DNA of 64,000 bases from an uncultured Alcaligenaceae bacterium (GCA_937908115.1 CALEQZ010000019.1:3714-67713), one strand, 5' to 3'; shown: positions 28,355 through 39,257, counted from the stretch's first letter. Numbers and translations are program-made. The notes: generated by a model from the sequence alone, not told the origin.

Positions 28355-29128
28355 TTACGTCCGTCTCGGACCACCCGTGATGGAAACCGGCCCCAATGCC
28401 TGGGCGGCCTTGACCAGGACAGGCGCGAGCTCGTTGCGCATCCGTTCTTCGCTGACACTGCCGGTGGAGACGGGCATTGTCAGCGCCATCAGCTGGTCCT
28501 GCCAGATCACCGGGACGGCAAGGCCGCCGATGCCTTCTTGCCACAGGTTGCGTGCCAATGCATAACCGTGCTTGGCGCATTGGCGCAGTACTTGATTGAA
28601 AGGCCTGATGTCTTCGCCATGTTTTTTCAGTTGATTGGACAGGCGCGTCAGCAGCGACCAGCGCTTGCGTTCCGGCAGGGCGGATACGATGGCGGCGCCG
28701 GCCGCCGAAACATTGATGCGCAGCCGGCCGCCGGTCGAAAGGCGCACGGCCACCAAGTTGGCGCCGACGACGACTTCCACGAAAGAGATGTGCAGGCCAT
28801 CCAAGATCGCTAGCGCGGCGGTTTCGCCAGTCTGCTCGCTGATGTCCCGCAGGTAGGGCCGCGCGCGATCCAAGAAAGACATGCTGGACAGGACGGGATA
28901 GCCCAGCGCGAGGTTCTTGGGCGTCAGTTCATACGTGCGCTGGCTGGCGTGGCGCCGGATGTAGCCCAACTGCGTGAGCGTGTAAGTGAGCCGGCTGACC
29001 GAAGAAGGAGGCAGGCCGGTCATGCGCGCCAGCTCGCCGTTGCCGAGCGGCTTGTTGGCCTTCGAAAGGCATTCCAGCACGTTCAATCCGCGTGCAAGGA
29101 CGTCAATGAACTGGCGGTCTTTTGTCAT
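28355..29128 (-). CDS. IclR-family transcriptional regulator
   Basis: The 257-residue regulator has a winged helix at the N terminus (ELARMTGLPPSSVSRLTYTL, about residues 33-52) and an IclR effector domain. It sits between the two catabolic transcription units of block B and is divergent from the ligase operon. Near-identical palindromes lie upstream of its own gene/ligase promoter region and upstream of the TRAP operon. It is the obvious controller of block B, probably responding to the substrate or its CoA ester. Confidence 0.92.
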   Translation of the reverse strand: MTKDRQFIDVLARGLNVLECLSKANKPLGNGELARMTGLPPSSVSRLTYTLTQLGYIRRHASQRTYELTPKNLALGYPVLSSMSFLDRARPYLRDISEQTGETAALAILDGLHISFVEVVVGANLVAVRLSTGGRLRINVSAAGAAIVSALPERKRWSLLTRLSNQLKKHGEDIRPFNQVLRQCAKHGYALARNLWQEGIGGLAVPVIWQDQLMALTMPVSTGSVSEERMRNELAPVLVKAAQALGPVSITGGPRRT

Positions 29129-29143
29129 GCCTGCATTCCCATT

Positions 29144-29160
29144 TTTCCGCTGTGCAGAAT
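29144..29160. promoter_or_regulatory. IclR-family operator-like palindrome (site 2)
   Basis: TTTCCGC-TGT-GCAGAAT is 16 bp upstream of the IclR start. It matches the core of the palindrome at 22972 in 15 of 17 bases. A further partial half site (AATTTCGCAG) follows at about 29163. It would serve the IclR gene itself and the divergent ligase operon. Confidence 0.65.
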
Positions 29161-29295
29161 CGAATTTCGCAGATAGCCATTAAGATTACCTTGTTTTGAT
29201 CCAAATCTTGACGAGTGCTGCGTATCAGGGGTGACGTGGCCGAAGCCACGGCCTGCCGAAGACAGCACCTATGCCTACCGCGAGGAGATAACCAC

Positions 29296-30825
29296 ATGCT
29301 TACCGGTGATATGTTGCGCCGCTCGGCGGAGCGTTTCCCGAATAAGCCAGCCGTGATTTGGGAAGGTCAGGTCCTGAGCTACCGGGAGCTCGACCAGGCC
29401 GCAAACCGCCTGGCAAACGCATTGCTGTCAGCAGGCATCCGAAAGGGCGAGAAGGTCGGCATCGTGTGCCGTAACCGAATCGAATATCCGATCGTGTTCT
29501 TTGGCGTGGCGCGCACGGGTGCCGTCCTGGTCAATATCTCGACGCTGTACCAATCGGGCGACCTGGCCTATGTCCTGCAGAAGGCGGATGTAACGACCTT
29601 GCTCTACGAGGATCTCTTCAACGACAAGGTCGACGCCGTGCGCGGCGGCCTGCCTTTGCTCAGGCAGTGCATCCGCATTGGCCGCGGCGGCGATGATGTC
29701 CTGTTCGATGACTTCATCTCGGGGGCCGACGCCAGCTACCCGGCGGTCGAACTGTCCATCGACGATCCGTTCTGCATGACCTACACGGGCGGCACGACAG
29801 GGCGTCCGAAGGGCGTGCTGTGCAGCCATCGCAACCGCTACATCACGGCGCACACCGTGGCGCTCGAAGAAGCGCTGGACGAGCGTGATGTGATTGGCAT
29901 CGTGACGCCCCTCTTTCACGTGGCGGCGCTCAATATCATGTTCCAGCCGGCCGTGCTGGTCGGTGCGACCTGCACACTGTTGACCAAGTGGGGTGTGCCC
30001 GCATTCAAGGAAATGGTGCGGAGTACGCAAATGACTGGCGTGTTCATGGTGCCGACCCAGGTCTCGATGGTGGTGACCGATCCCGACTTCGATCCCGCGC
30101 CATATCGTAGTTGGAGGAAACTCGCATTTGCCGGCGCGCCCATGCCGGACTGGGTGCAGCGCGAGATGATGCGCCTGCTGCCGTCCGTCGAGATGACCCA
30201 GATCTACGGGCAGTCGGAAATGGGCGTGCTGACGGCGCTGCGATCCTGGTACCTGAAGGACAAGCTGGGTTCCGTGGGGCGGCAAGCCTACAACGTGGAC
30301 GTGGCCCTGGTCGATACGCAAGGCAACCCGGTGCCGCCGGGCGTAGTGGGCGAAGTGGCCTCGCGCGGGCACAACGTCATGCTCGAGTACTACAACGAGC
30401 CGGAACAGACGGCCGCCTTCTGGCGTAACGGTTGGGCAGTAACGGGCGACTTGGCCGTCATGGACGAGGACGGTTTCATCACGCTGGTCGACCGGGCCAA
30501 GGACATGATCATATCGGGCGGTGAAAACATCTATCCGAAAGAGATCGAAAACGCCATCTACGATCTGCCCGAGGTGGCCGAGTGCGCCGTCTTCGGTATT
30601 CCTGATGACAAGTGGGGCGAGGTGCCTGCCGCTTATGTGTTGTTGCGAGAAGGTGCAACGCTGGCCGAGTCTGACATCGAAGCGCATTGCGAGAAGGTCC
30701 TGGCGCGCTTCAAGCGGCCCAGGCTCATCAAGTTCGTCACGGAGTTCCCCAAGACGCCGATAGGAAAGATCCAGAAGAACCTGCTCCGGGAGAAATACTG
30801 GGTGGGACGGGAGAAGAAGATATGA
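29296..30825 (+). CDS. Acyl-CoA synthetase (AMP-forming, class I adenylate-forming)
   Basis: The 509-residue ligase has the P-loop [12 protein letters not shown] at about residues 162-173, the adenylate-binding YGQSEMG and [12 protein letters not shown], and the C-terminal catalytic Lys in [10 protein letters not shown]. It activates a carboxylate, probably the one brought in by the TRAP system, to its CoA thioester. A CGAGGAG ribosome site fixes the start. It is the first gene of a tightly overlapping operon: ligase, crotonase, thiolase, crotonase. Confidence 0.92.
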   Translation: MLTGDMLRRSAERFPNKPAVIWEGQVLSYRELDQAANRLANALLSAGIRKGEKVGIVCRNRIEYPIVFFGVARTGAVLVNISTLYQSGDLAYVLQKADVTTLLYEDLFNDKVDAVRGGLPLLRQCIRIGRGGDDVLFDDFISGADASYPAVELSIDDPFCMTYTGGTTGRPKGVLCSHRNRYITAHTVALEEALDERDVIGIVTPLFHVAALNIMFQPAVLVGATCTLLTKWGVPAFKEMVRSTQMTGVFMVPTQVSMVVTDPDFDPAPYRSWRKLAFAGAPMPDWVQREMMRLLPSVEMTQIYGQSEMGVLTALRSWYLKDKLGSVGRQAYNVDVALVDTQGNPVPPGVVGEVASRGHNVMLEYYNEPEQTAAFWRNGWAVTGDLAVMDEDGFITLVDRAKDMIISGGENIYPKEIENAIYDLPEVAECAVFGIPDDKWGEVPAAYVLLREGATLAESDIEAHCEKVLARFKRPRLIKFVTEFPKTPIGKIQKNLLREKYWVGREKKI

Positions 30826-31630
30826 GTGACATTTATGCAAGCTACCAGCGTTTGAAGTTCGATCGGCCCGCCGATCGTGTCCTGCGCATTACGATGCAAA
30901 ACCCCGGCCGATTGAACTCGGCTGACCACATCATGCACCGCGAGCTGGTCAACGTGTGGCGCGACATAGATGCCGATCCGGACATCGGCGCCGTGATCAT
31001 CCGCGGCGCAGACGGGGCCTTCTCTTCAGGCGGGGACCTGGACCTGGTCAAAGAAATGACCGAAGACTTCCATGTGCTTACCCGGGTCTGGAAGGAGGCG
31101 CGAGACCTGGTCTACAACCTGGTCAACTGCTCCAAGCCGCTGGTGTCGGCGATGGAAGGCCCGGCAGTGGGCGCCGGCCTGGTGGCCGGCCTGCTGGCGG
31201 ACATTTCCATTGCCGCCAAGGATGCCCGCATCATCGATGGACATACGCGCCTGGGCGTGGCAGCGGGCGATCACGCTGCCATCATCTGGCCGTTGCTGTG
31301 CGGCCTGGCCAAGGCCAAGTACTACCTGATGCTGTGCGAACCGGTCAGCGGCGAAGAGGCCGAACGCATCGGCTTGGTGTCACTGTGCGTGGACGGCGCC
31401 GAATTGCACGACAAATCGATCGAAGTGGCGAAAAAACTGGCGGCTGGCTCTCCCACCGCGCTACGCTGGACCAAGTATGCGTTGAATAACTGGCTGCGCC
31501 TGGCCGGACCGACCTTTGATACGTCGCTAGCCCTGGAATTCTTGGGCTTCAAGGGGCCCGACGTCCAGGAAGGCCTGCGCTCGCTTCGCGAGAAGCGCCG
31601 TCCGCAATTCACCAAGGATTGCCCCCTGTG

Positions 31631-31631
<1 letters not shown>
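30822..31631 (+). CDS. Enoyl-CoA hydratase/isomerase family protein without the two hydratase Glu residues
   Basis: The 269-residue crotonase-fold protein has the oxyanion-hole loops FSSGGDLDL and GPAVGAGL. The two glutamates that hydrate enoyl-CoA in the classical enzyme are replaced: aligned with its neighbour at 32842, V121 and H131 stand in place of E114 and E134. It therefore probably catalyses another crotonase reaction, such as isomerisation, ring opening or decarboxylation. ATGA overlaps join it to the ligase gene before. Confidence 0.88.
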
Positions 31632-32841
<1,210 letters not shown>

Positions 32842-32842
<1 letters not shown>

Positions 32843-33624
32843 TGACCGAAGTCCGCAAAGATGTGCTGGTCGAGCGGCCCAGCCCGGCCGTCGCGCTGGT
32901 CAGGCTGAATCGCCCGCACGTGCGCAATGCGCTGAACCTGTCCATCCGCCAGGAACTGGCTGGGGTGTTTCGTTGCTTCGTCGATGATGCGCAGCTGCGG
33001 TGCGTGGTGCTGACGGGCAACGAGCAGGCCTTTGCGGCCGGCGCGGATATCGAAGACATGTCTCGCATCGATGCCGTCGAGATGTACCACCGGCATACCG
33101 AGAGGCTGTGGAACGCAGTGGGTAGCTGCCCGGTGCCGGTAATCGCCGCCATCAATGGCTATGCGCTGGGCGGCGGATTGGAGCTGGCCATGAATGCTGA
33201 CATCATCATTGCCGGCCGCAGTGCCCGCCTTGGTCAGCCGGAAGTCAAGGTCGGCATCATGCCTGGCGCGGGCGGAACCCAGCGCCTGACACGGGCGATT
33301 GGAAAGTTTCGGGCCATGTATCTGTGCATGAGCGGCGAAGTGATCACGGCAGAGCAAGCCTATGCCATGGGGCTGGTCAGCAAGCTCGTCGATGACGAAC
33401 GTGTGCTCGACGAGGCATTGGCGCTGGCCAACCACCTGGCCAGCCTGCCACCGATCGCTCTGGCACAGATCAAGGAAGTCATCCTGGAAGGTGCCGATAT
33501 TCCGCTATCGGCTGCACTGGCGCTGGAACGCAAGGCGGTCCAGTTGCTCTTTGCCACCCAGGATAAGCAGGAAGGCATGCGGGCGTTCCTGGAGAAACGT
33601 CAACCGCGTTACGTGGGGCGTTAG
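32842..33624 (+). CDS. Enoyl-CoA hydratase, PaaF-like
   Basis: The 260-residue crotonase has both catalytic glutamates (E114 in GGGLELA and E134 in QPEVKVG) and the oxyanion-hole AAGADI. It should hydrate a 2-enoyl-CoA to the 3-hydroxyacyl-CoA used by the dehydrogenase at 26830. It ends block B's catabolic operon, 19 bp before the decayed glmS scar. With ligase, dehydrogenase and thiolase it completes a beta-oxidation spiral. Confidence 0.93.
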
Positions 33625-33643
33625 CCGGCGCCACTGCGCGCGA

Positions 33644-33726
33644 GAATGCAAGCTGAGTTACATCACGTGTGTGGCACCGACGTGGACAAGCCGCGCAACC
33701 TGGCCAAGAGCGTGACGGTGGAATAG
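33644..33726 (+). pseudogene. glmS: Decayed glmS 3' scar with internal deletion
   Basis: Two pieces of glmS are joined here. Bases 33644-33667 match glmS from 10957 on (GAATGCAAGCTGAG, then TACATCACG), with one change. From about 33671 the sequence jumps to the last 57 bases of glmS (GTGGCACCGACGTGGACAAG onward to a stop), with about three changes. The intervening 600 bases are gone and the frame shifts at the joint. The tail ends GAA TAG. It is more diverged than the copy at 21282, so it is the older scar. Confidence 0.85.
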
Positions 33727-33745
33727 GGGTAGGGCCGGCGCACGC

Positions 33746-34828
33746 CTATTTGGGTGACGTGCTTTGCGCTTGCACGCCATCGCCGCCGGTTGCCTTGCCA
33801 GAAGTGAACGCCAGCACCGCGTCGATGAACTTTTGCCGATCGGGCGTGGGCTGCAGGTGGACGTAATGCGAGACGCCTGGCATGACGACGAGCTCGGCCG
33901 ATGCGGCATGGGTCAGGTGCGCGAGCAGTGTCTGTGCGTCGGCGGGGCGGGACCAGAAGTCATCGCCCGAGCGCAGGATCAGCACGTGCGAGCGGATGAA
34001 CGAGGCGTCGAAGATCTGCCGGCCATTGACCATTTTCAGCGTGTCCGCGGTGGGTCCGGAAGGGAACCGGAAGCTCGCAGGGTTGCGAGTATTCGCGGTG
34101 GCGTCGCCTTCCATGGACAAGGCCACGTAGCGGTCCAGGAATCGAGGGTCGATGCCTTCGTCGCGCCAGCGGCCGACCAGGCTTTCCGCGGTCGCCAGCC
34201 GGTAGGCGCCGTGCCGGGCATAGTTCAGTTCCGCTGGCCGGCCAGGGTCGCCGAATTCGTCCTGCAACGGCCAGCCGCCCGCGGGACCGCCATATGCACC
34301 GTTGTAGTAAACCAGGTGGCTGATGCGGTCGGGATACAGTGACGCGTAATGTCCCAGCCACTGTGATCCCGTGGCCCAGCCCATGGCCGCCAGGCGGGTT
34401 TGGCCGGGGTGGCGGTGGCGTATCGCTTCGACCACGGCGGCGATGTCGCGTACGGCTTCGTTGGATCGCACGGCGACCGGCGCGTCGTGCCGGCCTTGCG
34501 CCATTTCTTTGGGGAAGGAGGAGCGGCCGAAGCCGCGCACGTCCATCATGTACACCTGGTGGCCGGCCTGGGCGAATGCTTCGGCGGTGGACGTGCCCGG
34601 CGCGTCGACATCCCAGCTTGCCAGCACGCCCGAGCGCCCGCCATTGACCAGCAGCAGCGGCCCCAGGTCGGCTTGCGCCGCGGTGTCGCGCAGCGCGCGT
34701 ACGAATAGGCGCATGCCGTCTTCGGATTCGACGAAGAAATCCGAGCGCAGTGGCTCGGCTGCAGCCGGCGGGCAGGCCGTGCCGAAATAGCCGAGCGCGA
34801 GGGACAACATCAAACGGGCAAAGCGCAT
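33746..34828 (-). CDS. Secreted alpha/beta-hydrolase-fold protein with Ala at the nucleophile elbow
   Basis: The 360-residue protein has an N-terminal signal (residues 1-24) and an alpha/beta-hydrolase core with LLLVNGGRSG, DVRGFGRSS, SGDDFW and GVSHYVH, the last giving the catalytic His. The nucleophile motif GxSxG reads GWATG (150-154), with Ala152 in place of Ser. One base change (TCC to GCC) would explain it. It may be inactive or use another chemistry. The start at 34828 has a CGGAGAAAG ribosome site; ten more codons are open upstream. It is divergent from a LysR gene. Confidence 0.8.
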   Translation of the reverse strand: MRFARLMLSLALGYFGTACPPAAAEPLRSDFFVESEDGMRLFVRALRDTAAQADLGPLLLVNGGRSGVLASWDVDAPGTSTAEAFAQAGHQVYMMDVRGFGRSSFPKEMAQGRHDAPVAVRSNEAVRDIAAVVEAIRHRHPGQTRLAAMGWATGSQWLGHYASLYPDRISHLVYYNGAYGGPAGGWPLQDEFGDPGRPAELNYARHGAYRLATAESLVGRWRDEGIDPRFLDRYVALSMEGDATANTRNPASFRFPSGPTADTLKMVNGRQIFDASFIRSHVLILRSGDDFWSRPADAQTLLAHLTHAASAELVVMPGVSHYVHLQPTPDRQKFIDAVLAFTSGKATGGDGVQAQSTSPK

Positions 34829-34921
34829 CACTTTCTCCGACGGTGTGTGAACGGCCAAAAATTAGCAGCGGGCAAAGGCGGTTGCGATGCGTGTGCCGTG
34901 GTTTATTGATATCGTCGTGAT

Positions 34922-35848
34922 ATGGAACTTCGGCATTTGCGGCACTTTTTGGCGGTGGCCGACGAGCTGCACATGGGGCGCGCCGCCGAGCGGCTGGGCA
35001 TGGCGCAGCCGCCGCTGAGCCAGTCGATCGCCCGCCTGGAGCGGGACCTGGGCGTGCGCCTGTTCGAGCGCGGGCGCCGGCGCCTGGCGCTGACCCGGGC
35101 CGGCGAGGCTTTCCTGGATGAGGCCCGCTCGGCGGTGGCGCATGCGGAATCAGCGCGCCGCCTGGCCACTGCGGCCGACTCGGGATCGGCGGGGGTGCTT
35201 CGCCTGGGTTTTGTCTCGGCCGCCTTGTACGAATGGCTGCCACGCTTGATGGCGCAACTGCGCGACACCTATCCGGACGTGCGGCCGCAGCTTGTCGAGT
35301 TGTCGACCAACGAGCAGCTCGACGCATTGGCCAAGGGCGCGATCGATATCGGTTTCGTCCATCCGCCGCTTGGCGCCGACGGCGCCTTCACCTTGCTGGA
35401 GTTTCCCGCCGAGCCGCTGCTGGCGGTGCTGCCCGATGACGGCAAGCAGGGCGACGTTGGGTTGGCGGATATCGCGGCGCTAGGATTGGTGCTGTTTCCG
35501 GCGGCGCAGGGGCCGGTGCTGCATGCGCGCATCATGGATGCCTTTGCGCGCGCGCAGCTGCAGGTGCGCGTGGTCCAGGAGGCCACGCGCGCATTGACCA
35601 TGCTGGCTTTGGTGTCGGCCGGCCTGGGGGCGGCGCTGTTGCCTGCCTCGATCCAGCGCATCGCATACCGGGGCGTGCGCTATGCGCGCCTGGCCGGTGC
35701 CGATCTGCCGGCGCTGCCGCTGGCGATGGTGGCGCGCCGCAAGGCGCAGCCCGCGGTGGTGCGGCGTGCGTGGGCGCTTTTTGCCGGGCAATGCGCCGAC
35801 GCGTCCAGCTCACTGGCCAGGGGATCGGGCCCCCGGCGCCGGGCGTGA
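34922..35848 (+). CDS. LysR-family transcriptional regulator
   Basis: The 308-residue protein begins MELRHLRHFLAVADELHMGRAAERL, a helix-turn-helix of the CbnR/BenM-like LysR branch with a typical effector domain. It is divergent from the hydrolase-like gene, with 93 bp between starts, and a short ATATC/GATAT repeat overlaps its own start. It probably regulates the hydrolase gene. It ends 134 bp before the DUF3649 gene, and that gap holds nothing I can name. Confidence 0.9.
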   Translation: MELRHLRHFLAVADELHMGRAAERLGMAQPPLSQSIARLERDLGVRLFERGRRRLALTRAGEAFLDEARSAVAHAESARRLATAADSGSAGVLRLGFVSAALYEWLPRLMAQLRDTYPDVRPQLVELSTNEQLDALAKGAIDIGFVHPPLGADGAFTLLEFPAEPLLAVLPDDGKQGDVGLADIAALGLVLFPAAQGPVLHARIMDAFARAQLQVRVVQEATRALTMLALVSAGLGAALLPASIQRIAYRGVRYARLAGADLPALPLAMVARRKAQPAVVRRAWALFAGQCADASSSLARGSGPRRRA

Positions 35849-35982
35849 TGGCGTGTCCATCCGTTTCAATCGATTTCGGCCCGCCATTTCGTCATTGAGA
35901 GTGGTTATCCTTTCGGCTTTGCCGACGGCCGGGGATCGCTTGACGATGCGGGCCGTCAGGCACGGTTGTGCTGCCCATTCCC

Positions 35983-36324
35983 ATGACAAACGCCTTGCGA
36001 ACTTCCGCCGGGGCCCGCCCGGCGGCGCCAGCCCGCACTGCCGCCGGCGGGCTGGCGCTGCGCTATCGGCTGGCCGTGCTGTACCGCTTCGCGTTGGCCC
36101 TGGCCGGCGGTTACGCCTGCGCGAGCGTGACTGCCATGGCGATCGCGGCAGCCTTCGCGTCGCACCGGGCCAGCGCCGCCGCCGGTGCCACCCTGGCCGC
36201 GTTCCTGGTCCACGCCGCGGCCTTCATTTGGGTATTCATGGTGCACAGCGCCGCCAAGGCGACTGCCGGCATGGCAGCGTATGGCCTGGCGATCTGGGCG
36301 CTTTTCCTTTACGCAGGCGCTTGA
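35983..36324 (+). CDS. DUF3649 small membrane protein (iron-uptake trio, part 1)
   Basis: The protein of about 113 residues has three hydrophobic segments after a basic Ala-rich N terminus and matches the DUF3649 type. This family occurs with PepSY membrane proteins and DUF3325 proteins beside TonB siderophore receptors. The start is uncertain: GTG at 35968 is also in frame. It is followed at once by the PepSY gene. I see no Fur box that I would defend. Confidence 0.72.
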   Translation: MTNALRTSAGARPAAPARTAAGGLALRYRLAVLYRFALALAGGYACASVTAMAIAAAFASHRASAAAGATLAAFLVHAAAFIWVFMVHSAAKATAGMAAYGLAIWALFLYAGA

Positions 36325-36325
36325 C

Positions 36326-37963
36326 GTGCGGCCCGATTTCAAGCCCGAAGGGCCGCGGCAGGCGATGTCGTGGTTGCATACCTGGTCCGGCCTGATCCTG
36401 GGCTGGCTGTTGTTTGCGATTTTCCTGACCGGGACGCTGAGCTTCTTTCACCAGGAGATCACGGCGTGGATGAAGCCCGAGCTGCATCGGTCGGTGCCGC
36501 CGCCCGACCCGGCGCAGCAAGCCCGGATCGCCGTCGATTACCTGCAAAAGCGCCATCCCGATGCGGGCAGCTGGACGATACAGCTACCCAATGAGCGATC
36601 CAACGTGACGGTGGTGACGGTGCGCGGCCAGGATGAAGACCCGCGCGCGCGGCGCGGCGGCACGCGCATCACGCTGGACAGCGCCACGGGCGAGCCGCTG
36701 GCCAGCCGGGACACGCGTGGCGGGGCGTTCCTGTTCCGCTTCCATTTCGAGCTCTACGGCCTGCCGCGCATCTGGGCGCGTTGGATCGTGGGGGTGGCCA
36801 CGCTGTTCATGTTCGTGGCCATCATCAGCGGCATCATCACGCACAAAAAGATCTTTGCCGACTTTTTTACCTTCCGGCCCGGCAAGGGGCAGCGTTCCTG
36901 GATGGACGCGCACAATGCCACGGCGGTGCTGGCCTTGCCTTTCCACATCATGATCACCTTTAGCGGCTTGTTGCTGCTGATGTTTACGATCATGCCGTGG
37001 GGCGTGAACCAGGTCTACGAAAACCGCCTGCAGTTCCTGCAGGACCAGGCCCGCACCGTTGCGCCGGTTTCCCAGGACAGCGGGCGCGGTGGCGCGCGCC
37101 GTGTGGCGGGCGCGCCGGCCCAGCTGGCCGACCTGGGAGCGATCGTCGCCGATGCCGGGCGAGCCTGGCAGGGCGCGCCGATCGGGTCGATCAGTGTCAT
37201 CGCCCCCAATACCGCACGGGCGCAGGTCGAAGTGCGCGCCCTGCATGGCACGAGCGTGGCGGCGCGCTTTTCCTATCCGATCCTGCGCTACGACGGCCTC
37301 ACCGGCGCAAGGCTGCCTGAGCACGCCGCGGCGCCCTCGCCGCCGGCTGCGGTGGCGGTCTACAACGCGTTGATCACCCTGCACGAAGGCAGGGGCGTGG
37401 ACATTGCGCTGCGCTGGCTGTTGTTCCTGTCGGGCATCGTCGGCAGCGCCATGGTGGCCAGCGGTCTGGTGCTCTGGTGCGTCAAGCGCCTGCCGCAGCA
37501 GCAAAAGCGTGGCGCCAAATCCTTCGGCTACCGGTTCGTGGAGGCGGCCAATGCCGCGGCCATCGCCGGGCTGGCGATCGCCTGCGCCGCGTTCTTTTAT
37601 GCCAACCGGCTGTTGCCGGCGGACATGGCCGGCCGCGCCGATTACGAGATCCACGCGTTCTTCATCGCCTGGCTGGCGGCGTTGGCCTATGCCTGCGTGC
37701 GTCCGGCCCGCCAGGCGTGGCTGGGACTGCTGGCGACGGCGGGCGCGGCCTATGCCGTGCTGCCCGTGCTCAACCCGCTGACGGGCGGACGGGCGCTGTG
37801 GGACAGCATCGTCCTGGGCCAATGGGCGATCGCTTCGTTCGACCTAGCATGCATGGCGTTCGCGGTCCTGTTCGCCTTCATCTTCTGCAAGTTGCGGCGG
37901 CACGGGGGCATCGCCGCGCGCAAGGACGCGCGCGGCGGGATGCTGGCAGAGGAGGCCGCATGA
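36326..37963 (+). CDS. PepSY-associated TM protein (siderophore/iron reductase-like)
   Basis: This membrane protein of about 545 residues has an N-terminal helix WSGLILGWLLFAIFLTGTL, PepSY-type periplasmic segments and at least six further helices. Paired His residues lie in the membrane (HTWSG, FRFHFELYG, HNATAVLALPFH) and could bind heme. In related clusters such proteins are thought to reduce ferric siderophores in the periplasm. I chose GTG 36326, just after the DUF3649 stop; ATG 36365 is an alternative. The next gene overlaps by 4 bp. Confidence 0.82.
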   Translation: MRPDFKPEGPRQAMSWLHTWSGLILGWLLFAIFLTGTLSFFHQEITAWMKPELHRSVPPPDPAQQARIAVDYLQKRHPDAGSWTIQLPNERSNVTVVTVRGQDEDPRARRGGTRITLDSATGEPLASRDTRGGAFLFRFHFELYGLPRIWARWIVGVATLFMFVAIISGIITHKKIFADFFTFRPGKGQRSWMDAHNATAVLALPFHIMITFSGLLLLMFTIMPWGVNQVYENRLQFLQDQARTVAPVSQDSGRGGARRVAGAPAQLADLGAIVADAGRAWQGAPIGSISVIAPNTARAQVEVRALHGTSVAARFSYPILRYDGLTGARLPEHAAAPSPPAAVAVYNALITLHEGRGVDIALRWLLFLSGIVGSAMVASGLVLWCVKRLPQQQKRGAKSFGYRFVEAANAAAIAGLAIACAAFFYANRLLPADMAGRADYEIHAFFIAWLAALAYACVRPARQAWLGLLATAGAAYAVLPVLNPLTGGRALWDSIVLGQWAIASFDLACMAFAVLFAFIFCKLRRHGGIAARKDARGGMLAEEAA

Positions 37964-38292
37964 GGCTGTTCATCCTTGTGTGGTGTGCTTGCGCGCTGGG
38001 ATTCATGTCCCTGGCAGTGTCCATGCACCGGCACCAGGAGCAGGTATTCGGCAAGTGCTTGGACCGGGTGCGCAGCCGTATCGCCGCAGCCGCAGGCTGG
38101 CTGTTCCTGTTCTTGGGACTGGCGCTGTGCGTTCGCGCAGGCGCGCCGAGCAATATGATCAGCTATTGGGCCGGCGTGCTGACCTTGGCGGCGCTTGTAG
38201 TCGGCCTGTGCCTGGCCTACCGGGCCAGGCAGCTGCCCGCCCTGGCTGCGATCGCCGCGATCGTGGCGATCGCGGCGGCCTCGGTCAGCTAG
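37960..38292 (+). CDS. DUF3325 small membrane protein (iron-uptake trio, part 3)
   Basis: The 110-residue protein has three or four hydrophobic segments and the MHRHQEQVFG stretch typical of DUF3325. ATGA coupling to the PepSY gene shows that they work together. No TonB receptor is in the window, so the trio stands apart from its usual partner. Its end overlaps the convergent LysR gene by 4 bp. Confidence 0.8.
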   Translation: MRLFILVWCACALGFMSLAVSMHRHQEQVFGKCLDRVRSRIAAAAGWLFLFLGLALCVRAGAPSNMISYWAGVLTLAALVVGLCLAYRARQLPALAAIAAIVAIAAASVS

Positions 38293-39245
38293 GCGTGGCG
38301 CGCCGTGCGGCGCCGCCCAGGCCGCTGCGACGGGTAGGTATCTACCGTCCAGTCGGAATGGCGGAATTGCGCGCGCAGGTGGTCGACGAAAAGGCGCACC
38401 TTGTAGGGCAGGTAGCGCCGGCTTTGCACCATGGCGTAGATGTCCAGGCCCTCGCACTGGTACTGCGGCAGGACGATCTCGAGTTCGCCGTCGGCGATGG
38501 CGTTGGCGACCATGTAGCGCGGATGCATGGAAATTCCGTGATGGCGGCGCGCCAGGTGCAGCAGCGTCTCGCCGATGTTGGACGTGACGGTGCCCTTGAC
38601 CTGTATGACTTCGGCCTGGCCGTTTTCGTCGACCAGGCGCCAGGCGCCCGTGGGCGCCTTCAGGTTGTGCACCAGGCAGTTGTGGTCCTTTAGGTCGGCT
38701 GCGATGGCGGGCCACCCGTGGCGGTCCAAGTATTGCCGGGTGGCCACCAGCACCTGCGGCACGACCGCGATCTTGTAGGCGATCTGGTTGGAGTTGCGCA
38801 GACGCGGCGCGATGCGCACCGACAGGTCCATGTTTTCCGCGATCAGGTCGCTGCGGCCGTCGTCCAGCTGCAGGGTGACTTGCACCTCCGGGTACTTTTC
38901 GACGAAGGCCTGGATCGCCGGCGCCAGGTGCGCCGCGCCAAACGACGGCGGTGATCCCACCCGGATGCGTCCAGTGGGGCGCTGCGCGGGGCTGCGCACG
39001 AGATCCTTGAGCCGACTGATCGCCCGCGGCACGCTGTCGGCGTGCTGCAGCAGAATTTCGCCGCTCTCGGTCAGGCTGACCCGCTTGGTGTTCCTGTGCA
39101 GCAGCTGGGTTTCGAAAGCCTGCTCCAGCCACGCTACCTTCTTCGTGACAACGGCACGGCTGGTGCCCAGCCGCTCGGCTGCCTTGGTAAAGCTCAGCCC
39201 CTTGGCCACCTCGACGAAAACCTCGAGGCACTCGATTGTATTCAT
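38289..39245 (-). CDS. LysR-family regulator of the 39-46 kb catabolic operon
   Basis: The 318-residue protein starts MNTIECLEVFVEVAKGLSF at 39245, with a helix-turn-helix (FTKAAERLGTSRAVVTKKV) and LysR effector domain. It is divergent from the iron-containing dehydrogenase gene, and a strong inverted repeat lies between them. It should control the seven-gene operon on the plus strand. An upstream extension of 22 codons is open but unlikely. Confidence 0.9.
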   Translation of the reverse strand: MNTIECLEVFVEVAKGLSFTKAAERLGTSRAVVTKKVAWLEQAFETQLLHRNTKRVSLTESGEILLQHADSVPRAISRLKDLVRSPAQRPTGRIRVGSPPSFGAAHLAPAIQAFVEKYPEVQVTLQLDDGRSDLIAENMDLSVRIAPRLRNSNQIAYKIAVVPQVLVATRQYLDRHGWPAIAADLKDHNCLVHNLKAPTGAWRLVDENGQAEVIQVKGTVTSNIGETLLHLARRHHGISMHPRYMVANAIADGELEIVLPQYQCEGLDIYAMVQSRRYLPYKVRLFVDHLRAQFRHSDWTVDTYPSQRPGRRRTARHA

Positions 39246-39257
39246 ATCGCGCCGCTT

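Noticed and set aside
34909..34923. ATATC-N5-GATAT as an operator
   Set aside because: The arms are only 5 bp and overlap the LysR start codon; chance is likely.
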